This document shows, piece by piece, positions 1-6,129 of a stretch of DNA of 7,645 nt (its first letter is position 1; every line of letters begins with the position of its first letter). The notes below the pieces were generated by a model. The model was not told where the DNA came from, searched no databases, and saw nothing but the letters and a program-made list of their open reading frames with translations. The translations under genes were made by a program, and so were the position numbers. The DNA comes from Proteobacteria bacterium UBA6908 (GTDB lineage Bacteria; Pseudomonadota; Gammaproteobacteria; Acidiferrobacterales; UBA6901): positions 162 through 7,806 of the forward strand of contig DKBE01000057.1 of NCBI GenBank assembly GCA_002451085.1. The letters are read 5' to 3'.

Positions 1-1214
1 ACCAGGCGCAGGTTGGCCTCGACCATTTCCTTCTTGGCGCGGCGAGCCTTGGCCTCGCCGATTGACATCCGGCGATTCACTTCCTTGAGGTCGGCGATCG
101 GCAAGCCGGCGCGTTCCGACAGGGCACGTAATTTCGCCTGTGAACCGGTCAAGGTGCTCATGTGTTTCTCGATCAGATCGGCATTGCACTCGCCGGTCTT
201 CTGGATCTTCTTGATGATCCGCGCATTGGTCTCGTTTCCCGGGAACAACTTCAGGAACGACTTGCGCGGCAACCGGGCACGGTTGACGCAGACGTCCATG
301 AACGCCTTCTCGTAACCGCGCGCTTCGTCTACGAGCGCACGCACCTGTTCCACCAGGCGATTGATCTGCTTGGCATTGAACTTGATCTGCAGGAACTCTT
401 CCGCCAGCTTCTTCTGGCCACGGGCGGCCTCCGGGCTGCCAAAACCATTCTTCTCGAGGGCCTTGGCCAGATTGCCCTGCAGACGGCGAACCCGGGCAAA
501 GCGGCGAAGCGCCTCATCACGATCCGGACCGCCTTCTTCCTCGGTATTGCTGTTGTCGTCGCCTTCGCTTTCTTCTTCCCCGTCCTTGGCCTTGACCTTG
601 GGCAGCTTGGGCTTGACCTTGGCCTTGGCGGCCGCGCCATCGTCATCGTCGTCACTGATTTCCGGCAACGGCGGGGTGCTGTCGGCATTCGGATCAATGA
701 AATCGACAACGAGATCTGTCAGGCGCATCTGGTCGTTCTCGACCATATCCATCATGCGCAGCACTTCGTTGATGGTGGCCGGGCACGAAGCCACGGCTTC
801 AATGCTTTCGCGGATACCGTCTTCGATGCGCTTGGCCAGCTCAATCTCGCCTTCGCGGGTCAGCAGCTCCACAGTACCCATTTCACGCATGTACATGCGC
901 ACCGGGTCGGTGGTCCGTCCGAACTCGTTGTCGACCGCCGAGGCCAGCACCTGCTCGGCCTCTTCGGCCACTTCTTCCTCATCCTCGCTCGGGGCCGGCT
1001 CGTTCTTGAGCAGCAGCGTATCCGGGTCTGGGGCCTGGTCGAACACCTCGATCCCCATGTCGTTGATCATGTTGATCACCGCCTCAATCTGGTCGGTGTC
1101 ATGCACGCCTTCGGGGAGGTGGTCGTTAATATCCCGGTAAGTCAGGAATCCCTGTTCCTTACCCTGAATAATGAGTTTTTTGAGCTGGAGACGCTGAGTT
1201 TCTTGCTGATCCAT
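1..1214 (-). CDS. rpoD: RNA polymerase primary sigma factor RpoD (sigma-70), N-terminal two thirds, cut by the left edge
   Basis: Main housekeeping sigma factor, which directs core RNA polymerase to vegetative promoters. I translated the minus strand from the ATG at 1214: 404 codons are visible and the frame stays open to the edge. Region 1.1 is residues 1-70 (LTYRDINDHLPE at 24-35, INDMGIEVF at 50-58). An acidic stretch follows at 77-87. Region 1.2 is about 99-133 (GRTTDPVRMYMREMG). The long non-conserved region follows and ends near 385, and region 2.1 begins with KEMVEANLRL at 395-404. Region 2.2 onward and all DNA-binding helices for the -10 and -35 boxes lie outside the window. The non-conserved region holds a charged low-complexity linker at about 187-230. 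The start fits the family N-terminus, and no other in-frame start precedes it after the upstream TAG. The Shine-Dalgarno is weak (GGA six bases before ATG). It is the last visible gene of the rpsU-yqeY-dnaG-rpoD set, 83 bases after dnaG. Confidence 0.97.
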   Translation of the reverse strand, partial: MDQQETQRLQLKKLIIQGKEQGFLTYRDINDHLPEGVHDTDQIEAVINMINDMGIEVFDQAPDPDTLLLKNEPAPSEDEEEVAEEAEQVLASAVDNEFGRTTDPVRMYMREMGTVELLTREGEIELAKRIEDGIRESIEAVASCPATINEVLRMMDMVENDQMRLTDLVVDFIDPNADSTPPLPEISDDDDDGAAAKAKVKPKLPKVKAKDGEEESEGDDNSNTEEEGGPDRDEALRRFARVRRLQGNLAKALEKNGFGSPEAARGQKKLAEEFLQIKFNAKQINRLVEQVRALVDEARGYEKAFMDVCVNRARLPRKSFLKLFPGNETNARIIKKIQKTGECNADLIEKHMSTLTGSQAKLRALSERAGLPIADLKEVNRRMSIGEAKARRAKKEMVEANLRL

Positions 1215-1248
1215 GAGGGGTCCGAAGTCAAATCGTAAAAATAACCGC

Positions 1249-1262
1249 TTAGTCTAGACTAA
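1249..1262. repeat. 14-bp perfect palindrome upstream of rpoD
   Basis: TTAGTCTAGACTAA is its own reverse complement with no spacer. It lies in the dnaG-rpoD gap, 35 bases before the rpoD start, and overlaps the predicted -10/start-site zone. As RNA it could form only a short stem (TTAGT/ACTAA, loop CTAG), so an operator-like protein site is as likely as a hairpin. The function is unknown. Confidence 0.6.
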
Positions 1263-1289
1263 ATGCCGTCTTTACCCAAGGTATTCAAG
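1261..1289 (-). promoter_or_regulatory. Candidate sigma-32 (heat-shock)-like promoter for rpoD
   Basis: On the minus strand CTTGAAT (1289-1283) is followed after 14 bases by CGGCATTT (1268-1261). The sigma-32 consensus as I recall it is CTTGAAA, 11-16 bases, CCCCATNT, so the match is 6 of 7 and at least 5 of the 7 defined positions. Transcription would start near 1253, giving a leader of about 40 bases before the rpoD ATG. In E. coli rpoD has its own heat-shock promoter, located inside dnaG. A sigma-70-type reading of the same stretch (TTGGGT, 17 bases, TAGACT) is weaker. This is a prediction by eye only. Confidence 0.35.
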
Positions 1290-1298
1290 ACCTTGAAT
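1277..1298. repeat. Two overlapping inverted repeats at the dnaG stop codon
   Basis: CAAGGT (1277-1282) pairs with ACCTTG (1290-1295) across 7 bases. ATTCAAG (1283-1289) pairs with CTTGAAT (1292-1298) across 2 bases. The two pairings share bases, so they exclude each other. The second reaches the first base of the dnaG stop codon (1298-1300). No T-run follows on the minus strand, so it is not an intrinsic terminator. The E. coli dnaG-rpoD junction is known to be an RNA processing site, and this could be a similar spot, but that is inference. Confidence 0.5.
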
Positions 1299-3064
1299 TA
1301 GACTGGCCGCACCTGCGTTTTATCCGCCAAAAGTCGTTTTAATTCAGACTTTTCCTGGTCATTGAGCCCGACAAACCGGTCTTTATTCATCAATCGCTCA
1401 ATTTCCTGGGTGGTGGCCTCTTGCCGAAGCTTATGGAGGGTGTCCCGGAACAGTATTTCGTGCTCCGCCCGGTCCCCGGGGACCGGGGTGCTGCCCAGCT
1501 TGGCCAGATGCGGCTCATGCTCGCTGCCCCGGAAATGCTCCAGAATGGCCCCCAACGTCATCGTCGGATGGTTCCTGATCAGAGTAGTCAGTTTCTCAAG
1601 AAGTTCCGTTCCCGGCCGCGCCAGTCTGGCCAGAAAATCGAGATTCTCCGTGTCCGTGACCTGAGCAAACTCCGGATAGAGCAGCAACAGCTGAATGGCA
1701 CGCCGCAGGGGTGAAACACCGGTATTCGACTCACCACTATTGGCTCGCTTCCCCGGCAACCGTGAACTCGAACCGGTCATGACCTGCCCGAGACTGGCAC
1801 CGGCCAGACGATTTTTTTCGGTAATCCGCTCGAGCATCAGATGGCGCAAGGCCTCGGAACGGAGGTTGGACAACAACGGCTTGGCCAGCTCGGCAATCCT
1901 GGCCGGGGCATCGCTGCGCGCCATGTCGACCTGATCGGCCAGCGCCTGAAAGAAGTAATCGGGCAACGACAACGCCTGCTGCAGTCGCGTTTCAAACGCC
2001 TCCTTGCCCTCTTTGCGCACCAGGGTGTCCGGGTCCTCGCCGTCCGGCAGAAACAGGAAACTCACCTGCCGACCTTCGTGCAGTACCGGCAAGGCATTTT
2101 CCAGGGCTCGCCAGGCCGCGGCCCGACCGGCACGGTCGCCATCAAAACAAAAAACAACTTCCGGCACATAGCGAAACAGCCGTTCCAGGTGGTCACGGGT
2201 GGTGGCAGTACCGAGGGTGGCCACCGCATAGTCGATGCCATATTGGGCAAGCGACACCACATCCATGTAACCCTCTACCACCAGGGCACGCCCGACACGC
2301 TTGAGGGCGTCGCGCGCCCGATACAGGCCATACAGCTCGCGGCCTTTGTGAAACAGCGGGGTCTCCGGCGAGTTCAGGTACTTGGGCTCGCCGCTGTCCA
2401 GCACCCGCCCGCCGAAACCGATGAGCCGACCGCGGTGATCATGAATCGGAAACATGACCCGATGGCGAAACCGGTCATAGAGTCCGCCGCCATCCTTTTT
2501 TACCGCCAGTCCGGCGGCCAGCAGCGCGTCGCGCATCGCGTCGCTGGCCGCTGCTGCCTTGAGCAGATTGTCCCAACCATCCGGAGCAAAACCGAGGCCG
2601 AAATCAGCGGCGATCTCGCCACTGAGACCCCGGCGCTTGAGGTAAGCCACTGCCTCGTGGGCCTGCGGGTGTTCACGCAGCATGCGTCGGTAAAAACGGT
2701 CGGCCTGGGCCAGGGCCTCGAGCAGCGGTGCCGTGGTATCCGGCTGATCCTTGATCACGCGTGCATCGCGTGGCACTTCCATGCCGGCTCGCTTGGCCAG
2801 CTCCTCCACTGCCTCGGGAAAACTCATGTGTTCGTACTCCATGAGAAAACCGATGGCGCTGCCGTGCTGGCCACAACCGAAACAATGGTAGAACTGCTTG
2901 CTCTGACTGACGGTGAACGACGGGGTCTTTTCTTCGTGAAACGGGCAGCAGGCCTTGTAGTCCTTGCCGGCCTTTCTGAGCGGCACGCGCGTATCGATCA
3001 CATCGACGATATCGACGCGTGCCAACAGCTCATCAATGAATTGCTCGGGGATCTTGCCGGCCAT
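1298..3064 (-). CDS. dnaG: DNA primase DnaG
   Basis: Synthesises the RNA primers for DNA replication, acting with the replicative helicase DnaB at the fork. 588 residues, close to the usual 580-660. The N-terminal zinc-binding domain has C40, H43, C61 and C64 (CPFH and CFGC). The RNA-polymerase-like catalytic core includes the YLNSPETPLFHKG motif at 229-241. The TOPRIM metal site has E264 (VEGYMD), D308 and D310 (FDGD), and D344 and D346 (EDPD). A serine/glycine-rich linker at about 430-450 leads to the C-terminal helicase-binding domain (about 451-588). The start is forced: TAG stands in frame four codons before the ATG, and the zinc domain begins at the expected distance. No Shine-Dalgarno is visible (CCGGC precedes ATG). 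Poor translation initiation is known for E. coli dnaG, where few primase molecules are needed. It lies third in the operon, after a possible attenuator. Confidence 0.98.
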   Translation of the reverse strand: MAGKIPEQFIDELLARVDIVDVIDTRVPLRKAGKDYKACCPFHEEKTPSFTVSQSKQFYHCFGCGQHGSAIGFLMEYEHMSFPEAVEELAKRAGMEVPRDARVIKDQPDTTAPLLEALAQADRFYRRMLREHPQAHEAVAYLKRRGLSGEIAADFGLGFAPDGWDNLLKAAAASDAMRDALLAAGLAVKKDGGGLYDRFRHRVMFPIHDHRGRLIGFGGRVLDSGEPKYLNSPETPLFHKGRELYGLYRARDALKRVGRALVVEGYMDVVSLAQYGIDYAVATLGTATTRDHLERLFRYVPEVVFCFDGDRAGRAAAWRALENALPVLHEGRQVSFLFLPDGEDPDTLVRKEGKEAFETRLQQALSLPDYFFQALADQVDMARSDAPARIAELAKPLLSNLRSEALRHLMLERITEKNRLAGASLGQVMTGSSSRLPGKRANSGESNTGVSPLRRAIQLLLLYPEFAQVTDTENLDFLARLARPGTELLEKLTTLIRNHPTMTLGAILEHFRGSEHEPHLAKLGSTPVPGDRAEHEILFRDTLHKLRQEATTQEIERLMNKDRFVGLNDQEKSELKRLLADKTQVRPV

Positions 3065-3098
3065 GCCGGTATTCTAGGCCGGTTCGAGGGGGAAACTG

Positions 3099-3130
3099 AA
3101 AAAACTAGGTGGCCTAACCGCTGCCGCGGT
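3099..3130 (-). terminator. Weak intrinsic terminator/attenuator between the yqeY-like gene and dnaG
   Basis: In the minus-strand transcript the stem ACCGC/GCGGT with loop GGCA (3130-3117) is followed directly by TAGG/CCTA with loop CCA (3116-3106). Two G-U pairs can extend the second stem, which leads into six U (3104-3099). It sits just after the yqeY-like stop and 35 bases before the dnaG start. E. coli has a partial terminator just upstream of dnaG that lowers dnaG relative to rpsU, and position and form here suggest the same role. The stems are short, so partial read-through would be expected. Confidence 0.45.
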
Positions 3131-3135
3131 ATTAC

Positions 3136-3582
3136 TCAGCCGCCGAGACGGGCCTTGACCTTGGCGCTGACCTTGCCCATGTCGGCCCGGCCCTGCAGTT
3201 TGCCCTTGAGGATCCCCACCACCTTGCCCATGTCCTTGATGGACGCGGCCCCGGCAGCGGCAATGGCTTCGTTGACGAGTTTTTCGATCTCGTCATCGCT
3301 GGCCTGGGCCGGCAAGTAACCGGACCACACGGCGATATCGCGATTTTCCTTCTCGGCCAGGTCCGGACGATTGCCCTTCTGGAATTGCTCGACGGCCTCG
3401 CGCGACTGGCGGACCTGTTTCTCGACGACCGCGAGCACCTGGCTGTCGTCGAGGGTAATGCGCTCATCCACTTCGCGCCGCTGAATCGCCGCCCACAGCA
3501 TGCGTAAACTCGACAGACGCGCTTCGTTCTTCTCGCGCATCGCGGACTTCATGTCCTGGCTGATCTGGTCCCGCAGGCTCAT
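3136..3582 (-). CDS. GatB/YqeY-domain protein
   Basis: 148 residues, the usual size of free-standing YqeY proteins. The N-terminal helical half begins MSLRDQISQDMKSAMREKNE and continues with SLRMLWAAIQRREVD at 25-39. The C-terminal half carries the family signatures YLPAQ (89-93), SIKDMGKVVGILK (114-126) and GRADMGKVSAKVKARL (131-146). The C-terminal half is related to the tail domain of GatB, the tRNA-binding subunit of Glu-tRNA(Gln) amidotransferase. A role on tRNA or in translation is often suggested, but I know of no firmly established function. It lies 29 bases after rpsU with no terminator between, so it is probably cotranscribed, and 71 bases before dnaG. This position between rpsU and dnaG is typical of pseudomonads and relatives and is absent from E. 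coli. The start codon is supported by the family N-terminus; the ribosome binding site is weak (GGA seven bases upstream). Confidence 0.93.
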   Translation of the reverse strand: MSLRDQISQDMKSAMREKNEARLSSLRMLWAAIQRREVDERITLDDSQVLAVVEKQVRQSREAVEQFQKGNRPDLAEKENRDIAVWSGYLPAQASDDEIEKLVNEAIAAAGAASIKDMGKVVGILKGKLQGRADMGKVSAKVKARLGG

Positions 3583-3611
3583 GGGGGCGTCCGCACCGAT
3601 GAGTTCAAGGA

Positions 3612-3827
3612 TCAGTACTGGCGCGTGGTGCGCAGGCTCATGCGCGAAATTTTCTTGAGTTCACGCTTGCGCGCCGCGGCCGCCTTGCGCTTGCGCACGG
3701 TGGTCGGCTTCTCGTAAAACTCGCGCTGGCGGATTTCAGCAAACACGCCGGCCTTTTCGCAGGCGCGACGAAAGCGGCGCAGTGCCACTTCGAACGGCTC
3801 GTTGTCTTTCACACGGATCGACGGCAT
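3612..3827 (-). CDS. rpsU: 30S ribosomal protein S21 (bS21)
   Basis: Small basic protein of the 30S platform near the 3' end of 16S rRNA, needed for initiation on natural mRNAs. 71 residues, the same length as E. coli S21. The hallmark segments are [19 protein letters not shown] (9-27) and [14 protein letters not shown] (35-48), followed by a lysine/arginine-rich tail ending TTRQY. It is the first gene of the macromolecular synthesis operon, and its promoter lies in the gap shared with tsaD. It has the only clear Shine-Dalgarno sequence in the window. The spacing to the next gene is 29 bases. Confidence 0.98.
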   Translation of the reverse strand: MPSIRVKDNEPFEVALRRFRRACEKAGVFAEIRQREFYEKPTTVRKRKAAAARKRELKKISRMSLRTTRQY

Positions 3828-3833
3828 TCAGAT

Positions 3834-3841
3834 CTCACTCC
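3834..3841 (-). promoter_or_regulatory. Ribosome binding site of rpsU
   Basis: GGAGTGAG on the minus strand ends 6 bases before the rpsU ATG. With the following ATC it resembles the extended anti-Shine-Dalgarno complement GGAGGTGATC with one base missing. No other start in this window has a comparable site. Confidence 0.7.
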
Positions 3842-3851
3842 GGATTGGGCT

Positions 3852-3873
3852 CGCCGGGCCGGGGGGTCCGGCG
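3852..3873 (-). promoter_or_regulatory. GC-rich hairpin in the rpsU leader
   Basis: In the minus-strand transcript CGCCGGACC and GGCCCGGCG pair around a CCCC loop, with one A-C mismatch inside (8 of 9 pairs). If transcription starts near 3880, as the promoter predicts, this stem is almost at the 5' end of the mRNA and leaves the Shine-Dalgarno free. Such 5'-terminal stems can protect an mRNA from decay. That role is inference here, and GC-rich sequence can form stems by chance. Confidence 0.4.
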
Positions 3874-3886
3874 CGGAAAGGCGGGA

Positions 3887-3915
3887 ATTCTATAGATCTC
3901 GGGGTTTTTTGTACA
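3887..3915 (-). promoter_or_regulatory. Predicted sigma-70 promoter of rpsU (macromolecular synthesis operon)
   Basis: On the minus strand TGTACA (3915-3910, 4 of 6 to TTGACA) is followed after exactly 17 bases by TAGAAT (3892-3887, 5 of 6 to TATAAT). The start would be near 3880, giving a leader of about 53 bases. The AT-rich core stands out in an otherwise very GC-rich gap. On the plus strand TATAGA (3891-3896) overlaps the same -10 and could serve tsaD, but I see no good -35 for it. I found no LexA-type CTG-N10-CAG site in this gap, although E. coli has one in this operon's promoter region. Confidence 0.5.
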
Positions 3916-3959
3916 CCCAAGGCCTTGCCCACCCTGCCCGGCCCCCGGACAATGCCCTA

Positions 3960-4973
3960 ATGATTGTATTGGGTCTCGAAACCTCCTGCGACGACACCGG
4001 GGTGGCGGTATTTGATACCGCCCGCGGCCTGCGCGCGCACCAGCTCTATTCCCAAAGCCGGATGCATGCCGAATATGGCGGCGTGGTGCCGGAATTGGCC
4101 TCGCGCGACCATATCCGCAAGCTGCTGCCACTGGTACGGGAAGTGCTGGCCGATGCCGACATCGGCTTTCGGGATCTCCAGGGAGTGGCCTATACCACCG
4201 GACCGGGACTGGCCGGGGCACTGCTGGTCGGAACCGCGATTGGCCGAAGCCTGGCCTATGCCTGGGGGATTCCGGCTGTCGGGGTCCATCACATGGAAGG
4301 CCACTTGCTCGCTCCGATGCTGGAACCCGACCCCCCGGCTTTCCCGTTCCTGGCGCTGTTGGTATCAGGCGGTCATACCCTGTTGGCCGATGTTCAGGGT
4401 ATCGGCCGCTATCAGATTCTCGGTGAGTCGATCGATGACGCCGTCGGCGAAGCCTTCGACAAGACCGCCAAACTGCTTGGACTGGGCTACCCCGGCGGTC
4501 CGGCGATCGCGCAAGCGGCCGGGCATGGTACCGCCGGCCGGTTCCGTTTTCCGCGTCCGATGACCGATCGACCGGGACTCGATTTTTCGTTTTCCGGTCT
4601 TAAAACCGCCGTGCTGACGGCCGCCCAGTCTCGAGTGCTCGATGCCCACACCATTGGCGATATCGCCCTCGCCTTTCAGGAAGCAGCGGTCGAGACGCTG
4701 GTGATCAAATGCGATCGTGCGCTTCAGCAAACCGGCCATGCGCGCCTGGTGGTGGCGGGCGGAGTCGGCGCCAACCAGCTGCTGCGCGCGCAGCTCAGGC
4801 ACCTCGGAGCAAAGCTCAGCGTTCGGGTGCACTATCCGCGTCCGGAGTTTTGCACCGACAATGGTGCCATGATCGCTTATGCGGGCGCCGTGCGCCTGCA
4901 AGCCGGTCAATTCGAAGCGCTGCGCTTCGGCGCGCGACCGCGCTGGTCACTCACCGAGCTGACCACCCTGTGA
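3960..4973 (+). CDS. tsaD: tRNA N6-threonylcarbamoyladenosine synthase, catalytic subunit TsaD
   Basis: Transfers the threonylcarbamoyl group from TC-AMP to A37 of tRNAs that read ANN codons. It works in the cytoplasm with TsaB and TsaE, which are not in this window (older names Gcp, YgjD). 337 residues, equal to E. coli TsaD. An ASKHA fold is evident: the N-terminal phosphate motif [10 protein letters not shown] (5-14), [13 protein letters not shown] (39-51), the metal-binding HHMEGH motif with H111 and H115, LLVSGGHT (133-140), [20 protein letters not shown] (155-174), and [13 protein letters not shown] (297-309) with the third metal ligand D300. The ATG at 3960 gives the family N-terminus ([10 protein letters not shown]). 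The in-frame TTG at 3909 would add 17 residues and would lie inside the opposing rpsU promoter, so I rejected it. The ribosome binding site is weak (GGA ten bases upstream). The gene is divergent from rpsU and convergent with plsY. Confidence 0.98.
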   Translation: MIVLGLETSCDDTGVAVFDTARGLRAHQLYSQSRMHAEYGGVVPELASRDHIRKLLPLVREVLADADIGFRDLQGVAYTTGPGLAGALLVGTAIGRSLAYAWGIPAVGVHHMEGHLLAPMLEPDPPAFPFLALLVSGGHTLLADVQGIGRYQILGESIDDAVGEAFDKTAKLLGLGYPGGPAIAQAAGHGTAGRFRFPRPMTDRPGLDFSFSGLKTAVLTAAQSRVLDAHTIGDIALAFQEAAVETLVIKCDRALQQTGHARLVVAGGVGANQLLRAQLRHLGAKLSVRVHYPRPEFCTDNGAMIAYAGAVRLQAGQFEALRFGARPRWSLTELTTL

Positions 4974-4986
4974 GCAGGGCGGTCAG
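4959..4986. terminator. Long hairpin over the tsaD and plsY stop codons (possible bidirectional transcript end)
   Basis: CTGACCACCCTG (4959-4970) and CAGGGCGGTCAG (4975-4986) pair in 11 of 12 positions around the loop TGAG. The tsaD stop (4971-4973) is in the loop and the plsY stop (4983-4985) is in the right arm. In tsaD mRNA the odd position is an A-C mismatch. In plsY mRNA it becomes a G-U pair, so that stem is unbroken. No T-run follows on either side, so it is not a standard intrinsic terminator. It may define or protect 3' ends. Confidence 0.5.
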
Positions 4987-5570
4987 GACTTCCCGATCTT
5001 GGGTTCGGTGCCGGCGAGCAACTTCCGGATATTGGACTGGTGTCGCCACAGCAGCATGGCGCTGACCAGAACGCTGGCGACGATCAGTGCCGGCTCGCGG
5101 GTGAAATACCAGATGCATACCGGCGACAGCAGCGACGCCACGATGGCAGACAGCGACGAGTAGCGCGTCGTGACGGCCACGATAAACCACGCCGAGAGCA
5201 GCGACAGGCCGGCCCACGGATTCAGGGCGAACAGGGTACCCGCCGCCGTGGCCACGCCCTTGCCACCCTTGAAGCCATGAAACACCGGGTAGATATGTCC
5301 GAAAAACACCGCCAGCACGGTGAGCGCCAGGATCAGTGGCTCGGCCTTCAGGGCGTGTGCCACCACCACCGGGATCACACCCTTGAGCACATCGCCGGCC
5401 AGCGTCAGAATCGCGGCCTTCTTGCCGCCGTAGCGCAGGATGTTGGTCGCACCGGGGTTGCCGGAGCCGACCTGACGCGGATCCTGCAACTTGAATAACC
5501 GGGCCACGACGATGGCGCTCGACACCGAACCGAGCAGGTAGGCAAACAACGGAAGCAGGATAGTTGGCAT
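4983..5570 (-). CDS. plsY: Acyl-phosphate:glycerol-3-phosphate acyltransferase PlsY
   Basis: Inner-membrane enzyme that acylates position 1 of glycerol 3-phosphate using acyl-phosphate made by PlsX. This is the first committed step of phospholipid synthesis. 195 residues, within the usual 190-215. The protein is hydrophobic with several membrane helices (about 2-24, 53-73, 78-95, 112-134, 140-157 and 160-175, judged by eye). Conserved motifs are SGSGNPGATN (34-43 region), GHIYPVFHGFKGGKGVAT (91-108), and TTRYSSLSA (134-142). I chose the ATG at 5570 because the family begins directly with the first membrane helix. The frame extends to a GTG at 5645 that would add 25 hydrophilic residues, which is less likely. 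No Shine-Dalgarno is visible before the ATG. The gene is divergent from folB and ends 9 bases from the tsaD stop. Confidence 0.96.
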   Translation of the reverse strand: MPTILLPLFAYLLGSVSSAIVVARLFKLQDPRQVGSGNPGATNILRYGGKKAAILTLAGDVLKGVIPVVVAHALKAEPLILALTVLAVFFGHIYPVFHGFKGGKGVATAAGTLFALNPWAGLSLLSAWFIVAVTTRYSSLSAIVASLLSPVCIWYFTREPALIVASVLVSAMLLWRHQSNIRKLLAGTEPKIGKS

Positions 5571-5750
5571 GGCGCGCAAGATACTAGGGACGAGGCGCGG
5601 GGTGCAAGCGACCGCGGTTTCCACTGGCCACGGATGGAATTTCACTGAACCAGGGCACGTGACCGATCCGGTAGTTCTTGCCCCTGGCCCCGTTTATCTC
5701 GTACCTTTAGCGCATTCTTCTCGCCCCTCGACCCGAGCACTTTTCGAAAC
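5571..5750. other. Divergent plsY/folB intergenic region
   Basis: 180 bases that must hold the promoters of both plsY (minus) and folB (plus). I see only weak candidates. For folB there is TTGCCC at 5678-5683 and, 18 bases on, TACCTT at 5702-5707. For plsY, TAGTAT lies 10 bases before its ATG with TTGCAC 15 bases further upstream, which would give an almost leaderless mRNA. There is no convincing small gene, operator or terminator here. Confidence 0.4.
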
Positions 5751-6125
5751 ATGGACATCATCTACCTGCACGACCTCAAGGTCGACTGCATCATTGGCAT
5801 TTGGGAATGGGAGCGGCGCACCACCCAGAAGCTCACCATCCACCTCGACATGGCAGTGGATATCCAGCGCGCCGCGGCCAGCGATTCCATCAAGGACACG
5901 CTCGACTACAAGGGCGTGGCCAAGGCCGTCATCGGCTTCGTGAGCGCCTCGCAATTCCAGCTTGTGGAAACCCTCACCGAAAAAATTGCCGAGCTGATCG
6001 TTACCGAATTCAAGGTGCCGTGGGTGCGGGTCAAGCTGAACAAGAAGGGTGCAATCCGCGGCGCCTCCGACGTGGGCGTTATCCTCGAACGTGGTACGCG
6101 ACCGTCGGGATTGCCGGTCGGCTGA
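5751..6125 (+). CDS. folB: Dihydroneopterin aldolase FolB
   Basis: Cleaves 7,8-dihydroneopterin to 6-hydroxymethyl-7,8-dihydropterin and glycolaldehyde in folate synthesis. Members of the family can also epimerise to dihydromonapterin. 124 residues, against 122 in E. coli, the usual size for this tunnel-fold enzyme. Visible signatures: MDIIYLHDLKVDCIIGIWEWE (start to residue 21) with the pterin-anchoring region, LDYKGVA at 51-57 with Y53, the segment around ETLTEKIAELI (73-83), and WVRVKLNKKGAIRGASDVGV (91-110). In the last segment K98 corresponds to the catalytic lysine of the family. The start gives the exact family N-terminus. No Shine-Dalgarno is visible. It is the first gene of a two-gene unit with the folK-like gene, whose start is 4 bases after this stop. 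Confidence 0.95.
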   Translation: MDIIYLHDLKVDCIIGIWEWERRTTQKLTIHLDMAVDIQRAAASDSIKDTLDYKGVAKAVIGFVSASQFQLVETLTEKIAELIVTEFKVPWVRVKLNKKGAIRGASDVGVILERGTRPSGLPVG

Positions 6126-6129
6126 TCGA

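Noticed and set aside
162..1238. Open reading frame of 358 codons on the plus strand opposite rpoD
   Set aside because: It is fully antisense to a clear RpoD reading frame. GC-rich codon use keeps this opposite frame open, and its product shows no recognisable domain.
1841..3319. Open reading frame of 492 codons on the plus strand opposite dnaG and part of the yqeY-like gene
   Set aside because: Long, but antisense to conserved primase codons, with no family resemblance and no start context. It is explained by codon bias on the coding strand.
3909..3959. TTG-started 17-residue N-terminal extension of tsaD
   Set aside because: TsaD proteins begin at the M(I/R)VLG segment encoded from 3960, and the TTG falls within the opposing rpsU promoter.
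3828..3959. LexA box expected by analogy with the E. coli macromolecular synthesis operon
   Set aside because: I looked for CTG-N10-CAG and CTGT...ACAG patterns in the rpsU/tsaD gap and found none.
4913..4929. Inverted repeat CGAAGCG/CGCTTCG near the end of tsaD
   Set aside because: It lies within conserved coding sequence (residues around EALRFG), has no T-run, and is adequately explained by GC-rich codon choice.
5571..5645. GTG-started 25-residue extension of plsY
   Set aside because: PlsY proteins start with the first membrane helix at the ATG at 5570; the extension is hydrophilic and matches nothing in the family.
6049..6129. ATG-started upstream extension of the folK-like gene inside folB
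   Set aside because: The extra 27 residues overlap folB codons in another frame and precede the conserved folK N-terminus.
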